Source: Microbacterium indicum DSM 19969 (GTDB taxonomy: Bacteria > Actinomycetota > Actinomycetes > Actinomycetales > Microbacteriaceae). From it: 64,000 nt of DNA. Position 1 is the first letter of the stretch, and every line of letters starts with the position of its first letter. Under the pieces are notes generated by a model, which was given only the letters and a program-made list of their open reading frames with translations, was not told where the DNA came from and searched no databases. The DNA lies in the NCBI RefSeq assembly GCF_000422385.1, contig NZ_AULR01000013.1, forward strand, positions 1-64,000, read 5' to 3'. Below, piece by piece: positions 8,980 through 19,402 of this stretch. The translations under genes and the position numbers were made by a program.

Positions 8980-10064
8980 GCGGTGCGCTCCTCGCGCCCG
9001 AGGGCGCGGTCGAGGTGGGACAGGACGTTCTCGGTGCCGCGGCGCGTTCCGGCGCCCGACGCGGCGGACGCCATGCGGGCGATCCGCTCCTCGTCCCCGA
9101 GCAGGGGCACGAGGGAGGACCGGACCCACGCGGGCGTGAACGCGGCGTCGTCGACGAGCAGGGCGGCTCCCGCGCTCACGGCCGACGCGGCGTTGAGCCG
9201 CTGCTCGCCGTTGCCGACGGGGTACGGCACGTACACGGCGGGGATGCCGAGGGCCGAGATCTCGGACACCGTCGAGGCGCCCGAGCGGGAGACGATGAGG
9301 TCTGCGAGGGCGAACGCGAGATCCATGCGGTCGACGTAGCGGCGCATGGCGTAGCCGGGGGCCCCGGGATCGACGGCGTCGCTCTTCTCCCCCGTGACGT
9401 GCAGCAGCTGCCATCCGGCGGCGAGGACGTCGCGCCAGGCCTCGCCGAGCGTCTCGTTGAGGCGGCGGGCGCCGAGCGATCCGCCGAACACGAGGAGCAC
9501 GGGCTTCGACGCGTCGAGCCCGAAGTGCTCGGCGGCCTCGGCGCGCGCCGCGGCGCGGTCCAGGCCGACGATCTCGGGGCGCAGCGGCATGCCCACGACC
9601 TCGCCGCGCTTCAGCGGGGTTCCCGCGAAGGCCATGCCGACCGCGGCGGCGGACCGGGCGCCGAGCACGTTCGCGAGGCCGGGCCGCGCGTTCGCCTCGT
9701 GCACGACGGAGGGGATGCCCTCGCGCTTCGCCGCGATGTACGCCGGAGCGGCCGCGTAGCCGCCGACGCCGAGCACGACGTCGACGCCGCGGTCGCGGAT
9801 GTACGAGCGCACGGTCTTCACGGCGCGCGAGAAGCGCGCGGGGAACGCGAGCGCGGCGCCGTTCGGGCGGCGCGGGAAGGGGACCTTCGGGACGATCAGC
9901 AGCTCGTAGCCGCGCTGCGGGACGAGCCGCGACTCGAGGCCCTCGGCCGTGCCGAGCACCAGGACGGTGTCTTCGGGGTCGCGTGCGAGGATCCCGTCGG
10001 CGACCGCGAGCAGGGGGTTCACGTGGCCGGCGGTTCCGCCCCCGGCGAGCAGGTAGGTCGTCAC
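8976..10064 (-). CDS. murG: MurG, lipid II-forming N-acetylglucosaminyltransferase
   Basis: 362 aa GT28 glycosyltransferase adding GlcNAc to lipid I at the inner membrane face. The N-terminal [13 protein letters not shown] loop (8-20), the central [11 protein letters not shown] and the C-terminal [15 protein letters not shown] donor-binding motif are present. The GTG start at 10064 overlaps the ftsW stop by 4 bp (GTGA); the stop overlaps murC in the same way. Confidence 0.96.
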   Translation of the reverse strand: MTTYLLAGGGTAGHVNPLLAVADGILARDPEDTVLVLGTAEGLESRLVPQRGYELLIVPKVPFPRRPNGAALAFPARFSRAVKTVRSYIRDRGVDVVLGVGGYAAAPAYIAAKREGIPSVVHEANARPGLANVLGARSAAAVGMAFAGTPLKRGEVVGMPLRPEIVGLDRAAARAEAAEHFGLDASKPVLLVFGGSLGARRLNETLGEAWRDVLAAGWQLLHVTGEKSDAVDPGAPGYAMRRYVDRMDLAFALADLIVSRSGASTVSEISALGIPAVYVPYPVGNGEQRLNAASAVSAGAALLVDDAAFTPAWVRSSLVPLLGDEERIARMASAASGAGTRRGTENVLSHLDRALGREERTA

Positions 10065-11293
10065 CGGACGATCTTATGCGCAGGGGTCTGGACGGCGGCC
10101 GCGGCGTCGACCGCCGCCGTGTTGGGGATGCGCCGCGCGAGCGCGAGCAGGACGCCGCAGCCCACGAGCACCGCGATGAGCGAGGATCCGCCGCGCGACA
10201 GGAACGGGAGCGGGACGCCGAGCGCCGGGAAGACGCGGAGGACGACGCCGATGTTGATGAGGGCCTGGCCGATGAGCCACATCCCGATGCCGCCGGCCGC
10301 GGCGCGGATGTAGACGTCGTCGGTGCGGCGGATCATGCGGAAGATCGCGACCGCGAGGATCGCGAAGAGCGCCAGCACGACGACGCAGCCCACGAGTCCC
10401 AGCTCCTCGCCGATGATCGCGAAGATGTAGTCGTCGGACGCGGCGGGGAGCCAGTTGTACTTCTCCTTGGAGTTGCCGAGTCCGACGCCGAAGACGCCGC
10501 CGTCGGCGAGGCCCCAGATCGCGTGGAGGGGCTGGTAGCAGGTCGAGAGGTAGTCCTCGAGGCAGTTGCCCTGGTACACGCTGAGGATGCGGTTGAGCCG
10601 GTTGGGGCTGAACACCGCGAGGAGGCCGATGCCGAGGGCGCCTCCCCCGAGGATGGGCGCGATGTGCCACCCGCGCACGCCGCCGAAGAACATGGCGCCG
10701 ATGAGCACGAGGACGTAGATCATCGTCGTCCCGAGGTCGTCGCCGAGCATGACGGCGGCCATCGTGAGGAGCGCCCCGGGGACGAGCGGGATCCAGACCT
10801 GCCAGAACGTGCCGAAGCGATCGCGCTTGCGCCAGAGGATCAGGGCGCACCACAGCGCGAGCGCGAGCTTCAGGAACTCGGAGGGCTGGATCGAGATGAC
10901 CCCGAGGCTCAGCCAGTTGCGGTTTCCGCCCGATCCGTACCCCAGCGGGGTGAACACGAGCGCCTGCAGCGCGAGCGCCACGATGAGCACGGGCCACGCG
11001 ATGCGTCGCAGCCACGCGAGCGAGAAGCGGCTCACGATGAGCATGATCGGGATCCCGACCGCCGCGTACACGAGGTGCGAGAGGCCGTCGCCGAGCGGGC
11101 CCGACCCCGCCTCGACCGAGCGCACGGTCGTGGCCGAGAACACCATCACGACGCCGAACGCCGTGAGGAGGATCGACGTGCCGAGGATCAGCAGGTACTC
11201 GACCGACGCCGGGCCCTGCCCGGATCCGAGCGAGATGCGGGCCGCGAGGCCGCCGCGCTCAGCCCTCTTCGGGGGCCTCTGATCCGATGTCAC
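10061..11293 (-). CDS. ftsW: FtsW, SEDS peptidoglycan glycosyltransferase
   Basis: 410 aa polytopic membrane protein with about ten hydrophobic segments. The SEDS features [22 protein letters not shown] and the C-terminal [10 protein letters not shown] are present. By family it polymerises lipid II at the septum together with FtsI. The GTG start has GGGGGAG 7 bases upstream and lies 35 bp inside the end of murD, a larger overlap than elsewhere in the run. Confidence 0.94.
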   Translation of the reverse strand: MTSDQRPPKRAERGGLAARISLGSGQGPASVEYLLILGTSILLTAFGVVMVFSATTVRSVEAGSGPLGDGLSHLVYAAVGIPIMLIVSRFSLAWLRRIAWPVLIVALALQALVFTPLGYGSGGNRNWLSLGVISIQPSEFLKLALALWCALILWRKRDRFGTFWQVWIPLVPGALLTMAAVMLGDDLGTTMIYVLVLIGAMFFGGVRGWHIAPILGGGALGIGLLAVFSPNRLNRILSVYQGNCLEDYLSTCYQPLHAIWGLADGGVFGVGLGNSKEKYNWLPAASDDYIFAIIGEELGLVGCVVVLALFAILAVAIFRMIRRTDDVYIRAAAGGIGMWLIGQALINIGVVLRVFPALGVPLPFLSRGGSSLIAVLVGCGVLLALARRIPNTAAVDAAAAVQTPAHKIVR

Positions 11294-12797
11294 GCGAGCT
11301 CCCCCTCTCGATCCATGCCTCGACCGCGGCGGCGAAGCGGTCGCCGCGGTCTCCGTAGCTCGCGAACTGGTCGAACGAGGCCGCCGCCGGGGCGAGGAGG
11401 ACGACGTCGCCGTCATCAGCCGCCTCGGCCGCGAGCTCGACGGCGCGCGCCATGACGTCTTCAGTGTGAGCGTCGTCGACCTCGAACACGGGCACGCCCG
11501 GCGCGTGTCGCGCGAACGCGTCGACGACCGGCGTGCGGTCGGATCCGATCGCGACGACGGCCTTCGCGAGCGCGCCGCGCTCGGCGACGAGGCCCGCGAT
11601 GTCGACGCCCTTGAAGAGGCCGCCGACGACCCAGACGGCGCCCGGGTACGCCGCGAGCGACGACGCGGCGGCGTGCGGGTTGGTCGCCTTGGAGTCGTCG
11701 ACCCACGTGAGGCCGGCCGCGCGGGCCACGACCTGGATCCGGTGCGGGCCGAGCTCGAAGGTGCGGACGGCGTCGCGCACGGCCGAGGTCGGCACCCCGG
11801 CGGCGCGCGCGAGCGCTGCCGCGGCGAGGATGTTCGCGACCATGTGCGGGGCCGCGAGGCCGCGATCGGCGAGCTCGGCGACGGTCGCGAGCTCGGCGGC
11901 CGAATTGCGGCGGTCCTCGACGAACGCGCGGTCGGCGAGCACGCCGTCGACGACGCCGAGGTCGCTCGGGCCCGGCACGCCGAGGTCGAAGCCGACGGCG
12001 CGCGCACCCTCGGTGACGTCGGCGTCCTCGACCATGCGCATCGTCGCCTCGTCGGCCTTGTTGTACACGCACGCGACCTTCGTGTGCCGGTAGACGACCG
12101 ACTTCGCGTCGCGGTAGGCGGCGAAGGATCCGTGCCACTCGAGGTGGTCGTCGGCGAGGTTGAGGCAGGCCGCCGCGAGCGGAACAGGCGAGCCCACGCC
12201 GTCCTGGAGCCCGAGGTACCAGAGCTGGTGGCTCGAGAGCTCGACGACGAAGACGTCGAAGCCCTCGGGGTCGCGCACGGCATCGAGCACCGGCACGCCG
12301 ATGTTGCCGCACGGCGCCGCGCGCAGGCCCGCGGCCTGGATCATCGTCGCCGCGAGGCGCGTCGTCGTGGTCTTGCCGTTCGTGCCGGTGATGAGGATCC
12401 ACTCCGCCGGCGTGCCGTCCGCGCGGACGATCTTGTCGCGCACGCGCCACGCGAGCTCGATGTCGCCCCAGAGCGCGATCCCCTCCTCGCGGACCCATCG
12501 GATCACGGGGTGCGACGGCGGGAAGCCCGGCGACGCGACGACGACGTCGGGCGCGAACGCGACGAGCTCGGCCGGCGCCTCGGCGAGCGGGGTCTCCACG
12601 AGGCGCGCGCCGATGACCGGGACGAGCCGCGCGTACTCCTCGGCCGCGCTCTCGGCGACGACGAGCACGTCGGCGCCCAGCTCGACGAGGGTGTCGGCGA
12701 CCGAGAAGCCCGTGGCCGCGAGCCCGAGCACCGCGACGCGCAGCCCCTTCCAGTCGGCGTTCCAGCTCGTCAGGGAGTCGAGTCGCGGAGAGGTCAT
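11259..12797 (-). CDS. murD: UDP-N-acetylmuramoylalanine--D-glutamate ligase
   Basis: 512 aa Mur ligase that adds D-Glu. It shows the N-terminal Rossmann stretch VAVLGLAATGFSVADTL, the ATP loop ITGTNGKTTTTRLA, the D-Glu-side motif VELSSHQLWY, and the C-terminal WVDDSKATNPHAA typical of MurD. The ATG at 12797 overlaps the mraY stop (ATGA), which fixes the start. Confidence 0.96.
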   Translation of the reverse strand: MTSPRLDSLTSWNADWKGLRVAVLGLAATGFSVADTLVELGADVLVVAESAAEEYARLVPVIGARLVETPLAEAPAELVAFAPDVVVASPGFPPSHPVIRWVREEGIALWGDIELAWRVRDKIVRADGTPAEWILITGTNGKTTTTRLAATMIQAAGLRAAPCGNIGVPVLDAVRDPEGFDVFVVELSSHQLWYLGLQDGVGSPVPLAAACLNLADDHLEWHGSFAAYRDAKSVVYRHTKVACVYNKADEATMRMVEDADVTEGARAVGFDLGVPGPSDLGVVDGVLADRAFVEDRRNSAAELATVAELADRGLAAPHMVANILAAAALARAAGVPTSAVRDAVRTFELGPHRIQVVARAAGLTWVDDSKATNPHAAASSLAAYPGAVWVVGGLFKGVDIAGLVAERGALAKAVVAIGSDRTPVVDAFARHAPGVPVFEVDDAHTEDVMARAVELAAEAADDGDVVLLAPAAASFDQFASYGDRGDRFAAAVEAWIERGSSRDIGSEAPEEG

Positions 12798-13906
12798 ACG
12801 CGCGAGAGCCATTCGATGTAGAGCATGCCGACGCCGACGACGGCGAACAGGCCTGCGATGATCCAGAAGCGCACCACGATCGTGACCTCGGCCCAGCCGC
12901 GGAACTCGAAGTGGTGGTGGAGCGGGCTGTTGAGGAAGAGCCTCTTGCCCTTGGTGAGCTTGAAGTACACGCGCTGCAGGATCACGGATCCGCTCGACAT
13001 CACGAAGAGGCCGGCGATGATGATGCCGAGCAGCTCGGTGCGGGTGAGCATCGCCATCGCCGTGATGACGCCGCCGATGGCCATCGACCCCGTGTCGCCC
13101 ATGAAGATCGACGCCTTGGGCGCGTTCCACCAGAGGAAGCCCACGAGGGATCCGACGAACGCCGCCGCGACGATCCCCAGATCGAGCGGGTCGCGCACCT
13201 GGTAGCAGCCCGCGATGTTGTCGGGCGAGACGCTCAGCGACGAGCACGCCTGGTTGAACTGCCAGAACGCGATGGTCGCGTAGGCGCCGATCGTGAAGAT
13301 GCCCGCGCCGGCCGCGAGGCCGTCCAGGCCGTCCGTGAGGTTCGTCGAGTTCGAGAAGCCCGTCCCGAGCAGCGAGATCCACGCGAGGTACAGCAGCCAG
13401 CCGAGGACCGGACCGAGCGCCATGAAGGACAGCACGGGGACGTCGCGGATGAACGAGATGCTCGCGCTGCCCGGCGTCAGCGTCAGGCTGTTGGGGAAGT
13501 TCAGCGCCACGATGCCGAACGGCACCATGACGAGGACCTGCCCGACGATCTTCTTCCACCCGCTGAGGCCCGCGTAGTTCTGCATGCGGACCTTGAGGAA
13601 GTCGTCGATGAACCCGACGGTTCCGAACCCGAGCATCGCCCAGATGACGAGCCAGCCCGAGATCGTCGGCGGATTCCCCCCGACGTACGTGCCCGTCAGG
13701 TAGCCGACGAGCGTGCCGAGGATGAAGATGACGCCGCCCATCGTGAGCGTGCCGCGCTTCGTCTCGTGCTTCGGGGCGTTGTATCCGACGCTGTCGGTGC
13801 GGATCGGCTGCCCCCACCCCCAGCGGCGGAACAGCCGAGAGAAGACGGGAGTGAGCAGAAGAGTGAAGGCGAGAGAGATCGCCGCTGCAGCCAGAAGTGA
13901 TCTCAC
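12794..13906 (-). CDS. mraY: Phospho-MurNAc-pentapeptide translocase MraY
   Basis: 370 aa integral membrane enzyme that makes lipid I from UDP-MurNAc-pentapeptide and undecaprenyl phosphate. Diagnostic motifs are FIDDFLK (catalytic Asp pair), NSTNLTDGLDGLA, FMGDTGSMAIG and the C-terminal SPLHHHFEFRG. About ten transmembrane segments are visible. The GTG start at 13906 overlaps the murF stop (GTGA). Confidence 0.96.
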   Translation of the reverse strand: MRSLLAAAAISLAFTLLLTPVFSRLFRRWGWGQPIRTDSVGYNAPKHETKRGTLTMGGVIFILGTLVGYLTGTYVGGNPPTISGWLVIWAMLGFGTVGFIDDFLKVRMQNYAGLSGWKKIVGQVLVMVPFGIVALNFPNSLTLTPGSASISFIRDVPVLSFMALGPVLGWLLYLAWISLLGTGFSNSTNLTDGLDGLAAGAGIFTIGAYATIAFWQFNQACSSLSVSPDNIAGCYQVRDPLDLGIVAAAFVGSLVGFLWWNAPKASIFMGDTGSMAIGGVITAMAMLTRTELLGIIIAGLFVMSSGSVILQRVYFKLTKGKRLFLNSPLHHHFEFRGWAEVTIVVRFWIIAGLFAVVGVGMLYIEWLSRV

Positions 13907-15315
13907 GAGAACGATTCTCCCAGACGATCGCCGAGAAACCGCAGACCGGCGGCGTTCGACGACTTCACGAGCACGCGGTCGCCGTCGCGGAGCTCGCCCC
14001 GGAGGTACTCGTACGCCTCGTCGGCCGTCGCGAAGAACACCGCCTCGTCGCTCCAGGATCCCTCGGCGACCGCCGAGAGGAACAGCGGCCTGGCCTCGGA
14101 GCCGACGACGACGATGCGCGGGATGCGCAGCCGCACGGCGAGGAGCCCGATCTTCTGGTGCTCCTCGACGTCGTGCTCGCCGAGTTCGCTCATCGCGCCG
14201 AGGACCGCAACCATGCGCTCCCCCGGCTTCGTGATCTGGGCGAGCGTGCGCAGCGCCGCCTGCATGGCGTCGGGGCTCGCGTTGTACGCGTCGTTGATGA
14301 TGCGCACCCGATCGGAGCCCATGACCTGCATGCGCCACCGCTCGGCGAGCTGCATGCCCTCGATCGCGGCGATCGCGTCGCCGACGGGGACGCCGAGCGC
14401 GTGGGCGGCCGTGATCGCCGCGAGGGCGTTCTTCACGTGGTGCGCGCCGAGGATCCGGAGGAACAGCTCGCGGCGATGCCCGTCGATCGAGACGACGGAG
14501 CGGGTGCCGTCGGCCGTGACGTCGAGGCCCGAGGCGCGCACGTCGGCCGCCTCGCTCTCGCCGAAGAACCGCACGCCGGCGCGGCGCTCGGCCGCGGCGC
14601 CCGCCATCGCGGCGACGCGCGCGTCGTCGACGTTGAGGACCGCCGTGCCGCCGGGTCGGATCGCCTCGACGAGCTCGCGCTTCGCGCGGGCCGTGTGCTC
14701 GATGCCGCCGAACCCGCCAGCGTGCGAGAGGCCGACCATGAGGACGACCCCGACGTCGGGCGCCACGAGCCCCGCGAGCCGCGCGATCTGGCCGGGCGCG
14801 TCCGCTCCGAACTCGCACACGAGGAACTCGGTCGTGTCGGTGACCTTGAGCATCGTGAGCGGCGCGCCGACGGCGTTGTTGTACGACGCGACGGGCGCGA
14901 CGGTCTCACCGCGGCGCGACAGGATCTCGCGCAGCATGTTCTTCGTCGTGGTCTTGCCGTTCGACCCCGTGATCCCGACCACGCGGATCCGCCCGAGCGC
15001 GCGGGCGCGGGAGACGTTCTCGCGGGCGAGGTCCGCGATGGCGGCCACGACGTCGTCGACGACGATCTGGGTCACGTCGGCGTCGACGGGGCGCTCGACG
15101 ATCGCGAGCACGGCGCCCGCCTCCACGGCGGCGGGCACGAACAGGTGCCCGTCGGTCGTCTCGCCGGGCTTCGCGACGAAGACGCCGCCGGGCGCCATGG
15201 CACGGGAATCGGTGTCGACGACGCCCCGCACCACGGTGGAGGGGGTGTCGCCTGCGGCGAGACGCAGCTCGCCGCGGACGGCGGCGGCGATCTCGTCGAG
15301 GGAGAAAGCGATCAT
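13903..15315 (-). CDS. murF: UDP-MurNAc-tripeptide--D-alanyl-D-alanine ligase
   Basis: 470 aa. The substrate domain carries VDTDSRAMAPGGVFVA, the ATP loop is ITGSNGKTTTKNM, and INDAYNASPDAM is the MurF version of the central motif. This identifies it as MurF and not MurE. By family it attaches D-Ala-D-Ala to the UDP-MurNAc tripeptide. Upstream it is separated from ftsI by only 28 bp, so there is no room for murE, which normally sits here. Confidence 0.95.
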   Translation of the reverse strand: MIAFSLDEIAAAVRGELRLAAGDTPSTVVRGVVDTDSRAMAPGGVFVAKPGETTDGHLFVPAAVEAGAVLAIVERPVDADVTQIVVDDVVAAIADLARENVSRARALGRIRVVGITGSNGKTTTKNMLREILSRRGETVAPVASYNNAVGAPLTMLKVTDTTEFLVCEFGADAPGQIARLAGLVAPDVGVVLMVGLSHAGGFGGIEHTARAKRELVEAIRPGGTAVLNVDDARVAAMAGAAAERRAGVRFFGESEAADVRASGLDVTADGTRSVVSIDGHRRELFLRILGAHHVKNALAAITAAHALGVPVGDAIAAIEGMQLAERWRMQVMGSDRVRIINDAYNASPDAMQAALRTLAQITKPGERMVAVLGAMSELGEHDVEEHQKIGLLAVRLRIPRIVVVGSEARPLFLSAVAEGSWSDEAVFFATADEAYEYLRGELRDGDRVLVKSSNAAGLRFLGDRLGESFS

Positions 15316-15343
15316 GAAGGGGATCCTCGACGCGCTGTGCGCG

Positions 15344-17134
15344 TCACTCGGCGAACTTGGGCAGCGGTTCGAACTCGCTGGTCGATGGCTGCACTCGGTA
15401 TGTCTTGAGCACCTGCGTCATCGCCTTCACGAAGGCGGGCGCGTTGGCCGACGACGACGTTACCCGCTTGGGCTCGTCGAGCGTCACCATGACGATGTAC
15501 TGGGGGTCGTCGGCGGGCGCGATGCCGATGAGGCTCGTGTAGTAGAGGCCGGCCTTGTAGTTGCCGTTGCCGTCGGTCTTCTGCGCCGTTCCGGTCTTGG
15601 CCGCGATGCGGTAGCCGGGGATCTGGATCTGGTCGGATACCGACCCGAAGTCGGCGACGCCCTCGAGGAGCTGCATCGTCTCGCCCGCGGCCTTCTCGCT
15701 GATGACCTGCTGCGATTCGGGGAGATCGGGCGAGGTCGTGTCGCCGTCGGCGTCGGTGCAGCCCTCGACGATGTGGAGCGGCTCGCTCTTCCCGCCGTTC
15801 GCGATCGTCTGGTAGGCGTTCACGACTTGCGGCATCGTGACGGTGAAGCCCTGGCCGAACGCCGTCGCGTACTTGGTCTGGTTGTCCCACTCGCTCGGCT
15901 CGCGGAGGACCCCCGACTCCTCGCCGAGGAAGCCGACCGACGACTGCTCGCCGACGCCGAACTTCTTGAGGTAGTCGTATCGCGTCTGGTCGCTCACGAG
16001 CGCGCTGATCTTCGACAGCGCGACGTTCGACGAGTCGATCATGGCCCCCGCGAGCGTGTAGTCGTACGACGGGTGCGAGAACGAGTCGCCCACGACGGCG
16101 CCGTTGTCGAGCGTCTCGTGGCCCGACGCCGTGACCTCAGTGAGGGGGGTCGCCGCGCCCTGATCGAGGACCGTCGCCGACGTGATCGCCTTGAAGGTGG
16201 ATCCGGGCTCAAACGTGTTCGTGAAGATGCGCGATCCGCGGTTCGCCTCGTCGGTCGCCGTCGGGTCGTTGGGGTCGACGGTCGGGTACTCGACGGCGGC
16301 CTTGACGGCGCCCGTTCCGACCTCGACGACCATGATCTGGCCCGAGTTCGCCTGCTGCGTCTCGACCTCCTCCTTGAGCATCTGGAGGAGATACCAGCTG
16401 AGGTCGGTGTCGATCGTGAGCTGGAGGGTCCCGCCGTCGACCGCGGGGGTCTCCTGCGTCGTGCCGGGGATCCGGACGCCGCCGTCACCCGAGGTCTGGT
16501 AGCTGATCTCGCCGTCGGTCGGGTCGAGGCACGAGTTCTCCATGAGCTCGTAGCCCGCGAGGCCCTCGCCGTCGGATCCCGTGAAGCCCACGAGGTTGCC
16601 CCCGACGGCGCCGTTCGGGTAGACCCGCGATGTGTTCGACGTGATCGAGAGCATCGGGGCGTCGAGGTCGAGGAGCTCGCGGTACTGCGCCGTCGAGATC
16701 CCGTCGATGAGCTTCGCCCACCGGGCGTCGGGGTTCGACGCGAGCGCGTCGGTCGCGACCTTCTCGACGTCGGCGCCGGACATGCCGACGACCGAGCCGA
16801 TGCGCTCGGCGAGGTGGCCCCAGGTCTCGACGTACTTCTCGCCGGCGTCGTCGTAGCGGTCGACGTCCTTCGCGAGGCCCGGGTCGAGCGCGACGTCGTA
16901 GTCGACGCTGCTGCTCGCGAGCACCGTTCCGTTCGCGTCGACGATGGATCCGCGCACGCCCGCGATCGTCGACGAGCTGCTGAAGGCGAGGTCCATCGAC
17001 TCCTGGACGTGCTCCTTGGCGCTCACGACCTGGATGTCGAAGAGCCGCACGACGAACGAGACGAGGACGATCATCACGACGACGACGGCGATGCCGGTGC
17101 GGCGCCTGGCCGATCGACGGGTCCGAGCGATCAT
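15344..17134 (-). CDS. ftsI: FtsI/PBP3 septal peptidoglycan transpeptidase
   Basis: 596 aa class B penicillin-binding protein. A short basic N-terminus and one transmembrane anchor (about 13-33) precede the dimerisation domain (GVRGSIVDANG) and the transpeptidase domain. The three active-site motifs are present: STFK (Ser nucleophile, in EPGSTFKAIT), SSN (in IDSSNVAL) and KTG (in AAKTGTAQ). There is no PASTA domain at the C-terminus. The ATG at 17134 is preferred over longer frames because the anchor helix follows immediately. Confidence 0.95.
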   Translation of the reverse strand: MIARTRRSARRRTGIAVVVVMIVLVSFVVRLFDIQVVSAKEHVQESMDLAFSSSSTIAGVRGSIVDANGTVLASSSVDYDVALDPGLAKDVDRYDDAGEKYVETWGHLAERIGSVVGMSGADVEKVATDALASNPDARWAKLIDGISTAQYRELLDLDAPMLSITSNTSRVYPNGAVGGNLVGFTGSDGEGLAGYELMENSCLDPTDGEISYQTSGDGGVRIPGTTQETPAVDGGTLQLTIDTDLSWYLLQMLKEEVETQQANSGQIMVVEVGTGAVKAAVEYPTVDPNDPTATDEANRGSRIFTNTFEPGSTFKAITSATVLDQGAATPLTEVTASGHETLDNGAVVGDSFSHPSYDYTLAGAMIDSSNVALSKISALVSDQTRYDYLKKFGVGEQSSVGFLGEESGVLREPSEWDNQTKYATAFGQGFTVTMPQVVNAYQTIANGGKSEPLHIVEGCTDADGDTTSPDLPESQQVISEKAAGETMQLLEGVADFGSVSDQIQIPGYRIAAKTGTAQKTDGNGNYKAGLYYTSLIGIAPADDPQYIVMVTLDEPKRVTSSSANAPAFVKAMTQVLKTYRVQPSTSEFEPLPKFAE

Positions 17135-17174
17135 GCGGCTCCTCGGTGTCGGGCGCCGGACGGCGCGGTGGTGG

Positions 17175-17762
17175 TCAGTGGGTCGACGGCGACGGGAGGC
17201 CGCTGTCGATCGGCGGCGCGGCCGGGATCTCGTCCGGCACCGCGTCGGCGGCACCATCGTCGCCCGAGATCGTCTCCTGCTCGTCGGTCACGAGCGGCGT
17301 GTTCGCGATCAGCTCGTTCGCCGCCGCGTTGCCCGCCCCGACGTTGACGGTCGAGACGTCGCCCGCGGCCGCGCCCGAGCCCGTCACGGCGCCGTCGCTG
17401 AGCCGCAGATAGCTCGGCGTCTCGTCGATGACCATGCCGAGCGCCGTCGCGTTGGCCGCGAGGTACTGGGGCGACGACAGCCCCGCGAGCCCGTCGCTCA
17501 GCTCCTGCTTGTCGAGCGTGAGCTGCTTCTGGTCGGACTGCACGGCCGCGAGGTCGTACGAGCTCTGCGTCGTGAGGATCGAGAGGCCGAGCTGCGCCGC
17601 CGCGATGAGCCCGGCCCCCGCGACCGCCACGATCGCGTAGGCGAGGCGCGGCTTGCGGCGCTTCGCGGGCGGCGCGTCGAGGGCGCGCAGCGGGCGGGAG
17701 GACCGGCCGGGACGGGCCGCGGGCTCGTCGAACGGCAGCAGGTCGGCATCTGCGAGGCTCAT
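17175..17762 (-). CDS. ftsL: FtsL-like septum protein
   Basis: 195 aa small bitopic protein: Pro/Arg-rich cytoplasmic N-terminus, one transmembrane helix (about 41-63, [19 protein letters not shown]), a short coiled coil ([19 protein letters not shown]) and an Ala/Gly/Pro-rich tail. Sequence similarity to FtsL is weak, as usual; the call rests on topology and position between rsmH and ftsI. The ATG overlaps the rsmH stop. The C-terminal extracellular tail is longer than in model FtsL proteins. Confidence 0.75.
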   Translation of the reverse strand: MSLADADLLPFDEPAARPGRSSRPLRALDAPPAKRRKPRLAYAIVAVAGAGLIAAAQLGLSILTTQSSYDLAAVQSDQKQLTLDKQELSDGLAGLSSPQYLAANATALGMVIDETPSYLRLSDGAVTGSGAAAGDVSTVNVGAGNAAANELIANTPLVTDEQETISGDDGAADAVPDEIPAAPPIDSGLPSPSTH

Positions 17763-18712
17763 GCGTCGCTCCTGACTCTCTCGATCGCGCGCAGGCGCAC
17801 GGGCTTCGCTCGGGGGTTGCGTTCGGCCTCCTCAGCCGACGCCTGCTCGGCGCCGCGCACGAGGAGCCGGAACTTCGGCTGGTGCTCGGGGAGTTCGACG
17901 GGGAGACCGGCGGGAGCCGTCGAGCGGGTCGCCTCGGCGAACAGCCGCTTGATGAAGCGGTCCTCGAGGGACTGGTAACTGAGGACCACGAGCCGCCCCC
18001 CGACCGCGAGGGCCTCGAGCGCGGCGGGGATCGCGCGTTCGAGGGCGGCGAGCTCGCCGTTGACCTCGATGCGCAGGGCCTGGAAGACGCGCTTGGCGGG
18101 GTGCCCCGCGTTCATGAGCGCCGCGGGCGTCGCACGCTGGAGGACGTCGACGAGCTGGCCCGTGCGGGTGATCGCCGTGCGGCCGCGCTCGTCGATGATC
18201 GCGCGGGCGTAGCGCCCGGCGAGCTTCTCCTCGCCGTAGCGCTCGAAGATCCGCCGGAGGTCGCCCTCGCCGTAGGTCGCGACGACGTCGGCCGCCGTCT
18301 GGCCCGCGCTCTGGTCCATGCGCATGTCGAGCGGCGCGTCCTGCGCGTAGGCGAATCCGCGATCGGCCTCGTCGAGCTGCAGAGACGAGACGCCGAGGTC
18401 GTAGAGGATCCCGTCGGCGTGGTCGATGCCGAGGCCCTCGAGCGCGCCGAGGATCCCGTCGTAGACGGTGTGGACGAGGTCGATCCGCGCGGCGAACGGC
18501 TCGAGCCGCTCCCCCGCGATCGCGAGGGCCTGCGTGTCGCGGTCGAGGCCCACGAGGTGCGCCTCGGGGCAGCGCGTGAGGAAGGCCTCGGCGTGGCCGC
18601 CCATGCCGAGCGTGCCGTCGACGTAGACCGCACCGGGCTTCTCGAGGGCGGGGCCGATGAGCTCGAGGCAGCGCTCGAGCATCACGGGGACGTGGATGTC
18701 GCGGAGGTTCAT
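17759..18712 (-). CDS. rsmH: 16S rRNA (cytosine-1402-N4) methyltransferase RsmH/MraW
   Basis: 317 aa SAM-dependent methyltransferase. It has HVPVML near the N-terminus, the SAM motif [29 protein letters not shown] and the C-terminal [14 protein letters not shown]. The start is placed at ATG 18712 because the family begins a few residues before HVPV; an in-frame ATG at 18769 would add 19 residues without homology. Second gene of the dcw transcript, after mraZ. Confidence 0.94.
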   Translation of the reverse strand: MNLRDIHVPVMLERCLELIGPALEKPGAVYVDGTLGMGGHAEAFLTRCPEAHLVGLDRDTQALAIAGERLEPFAARIDLVHTVYDGILGALEGLGIDHADGILYDLGVSSLQLDEADRGFAYAQDAPLDMRMDQSAGQTAADVVATYGEGDLRRIFERYGEEKLAGRYARAIIDERGRTAITRTGQLVDVLQRATPAALMNAGHPAKRVFQALRIEVNGELAALERAIPAALEALAVGGRLVVLSYQSLEDRFIKRLFAEATRSTAPAGLPVELPEHQPKFRLLVRGAEQASAEEAERNPRAKPVRLRAIERVRSDA

Positions 18713-18831
18713 GATGCGTCCGGGTCGTGGTTCTTCGTGGAGGGGAGATCCGGAGGCTCCGATCCCCATCCGCGCGACCTGTCACCGGGGAAGTGGCGAC
18801 AGGGTCGCGGCTGGGCGTCGGAACCGCCGGG

Positions 18832-19263
18832 TCAGAAGAGGCCCGGGATCACCTCCTCCTGCATCTCGGAGAACGACTCCTCGGTGCTCTCGAGGTAGGC
18901 GTTCCACGCCGCCGCGTCCCAGATCTCGGCGTGTGCGCCGACGCCCGTGACGACGAGCTCCTTCGAGAGCCCCGCGTACTCACGCAGGGGCTGCGGGATC
19001 GTCACGCGGTTCTGTCCGTCGGGTGTCTCGGCGCTCGCACCCGAGAGGAAGAGGCGCATGAAGTTGCGGGCGTCCTTGTTGCTCAGGGGGGCCTGGCGGA
19101 TCCGCTCGTGCACCTGCTCGAACTCGGAGGTCGAGAACACGTAGAGGCAGCGCTCCTGACCGCGCGTCACGACGACGCCGCCGGCGAGCTCCTCGCGGAA
19201 CTTGGCCGGGAGGATGACGCGGCCTTTGTCGTCGAGCTTCGGTGTGTGCGTGCCCAGCAGCAT
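18832..19263 (-). CDS. mraZ: MraZ, dcw cluster transcriptional regulator
   Basis: 143 aa with two AbrB-like MraZ domains, recognised by the [12 protein letters not shown] repeat (about 12-23) and its second version [13 protein letters not shown]. MraZ proteins form ring oligomers and bind phased direct repeats in their own promoter. Such repeats are present just upstream (see 19301-19336). First gene of the dcw run. Confidence 0.95.
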   Translation of the reverse strand: MLLGTHTPKLDDKGRVILPAKFREELAGGVVVTRGQERCLYVFSTSEFEQVHERIRQAPLSNKDARNFMRLFLSGASAETPDGQNRVTIPQPLREYAGLSKELVVTGVGAHAEIWDAAAWNAYLESTEESFSEMQEEVIPGLF

Positions 19264-19300
19264 CGGCCATTCACCCCCTCAGTGATCAGCCCTTTCCGGA

Positions 19301-19336
19301 TACGCCCCACATTACTCCACTTCCCCCCACGAACAA
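19301..19336 (-). promoter_or_regulatory. mraZ promoter with three 10-bp-phased MraZ boxes
   Basis: On the minus strand GTGG occurs three times at exactly 10-bp spacing (complement CCAC at 19307-19310, 19317-19320, 19327-19330). A -35-like TTGTTC (19331-19336) and a -10-like TAATGT (19309-19314) with a 16-bp spacer overlap these boxes. Phased GTGG-type repeats are the known recognition pattern of MraZ, so autoregulation by occlusion is expected. Confidence 0.75.
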
Positions 19337-19402
19337 GGGAAAATTGCGATTCGATCACGAAGAACGCCCGCGAGGTCCCCGAAAACACAGGGATCCCGGG
19401 CG

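Noticed and set aside
11259..13817. N-terminally extended MurD reading through mraY sequence
   Set aside because: The extension is the wrong frame of mraY; the ATGA overlap fixes the murD start at 12797.
14114..17347. Long plus-strand open frame (about 1080 codons) opposite murF and ftsI
   Set aside because: Shadow of murF, ftsI and ftsL; no recognisable protein and no ribosome binding site.
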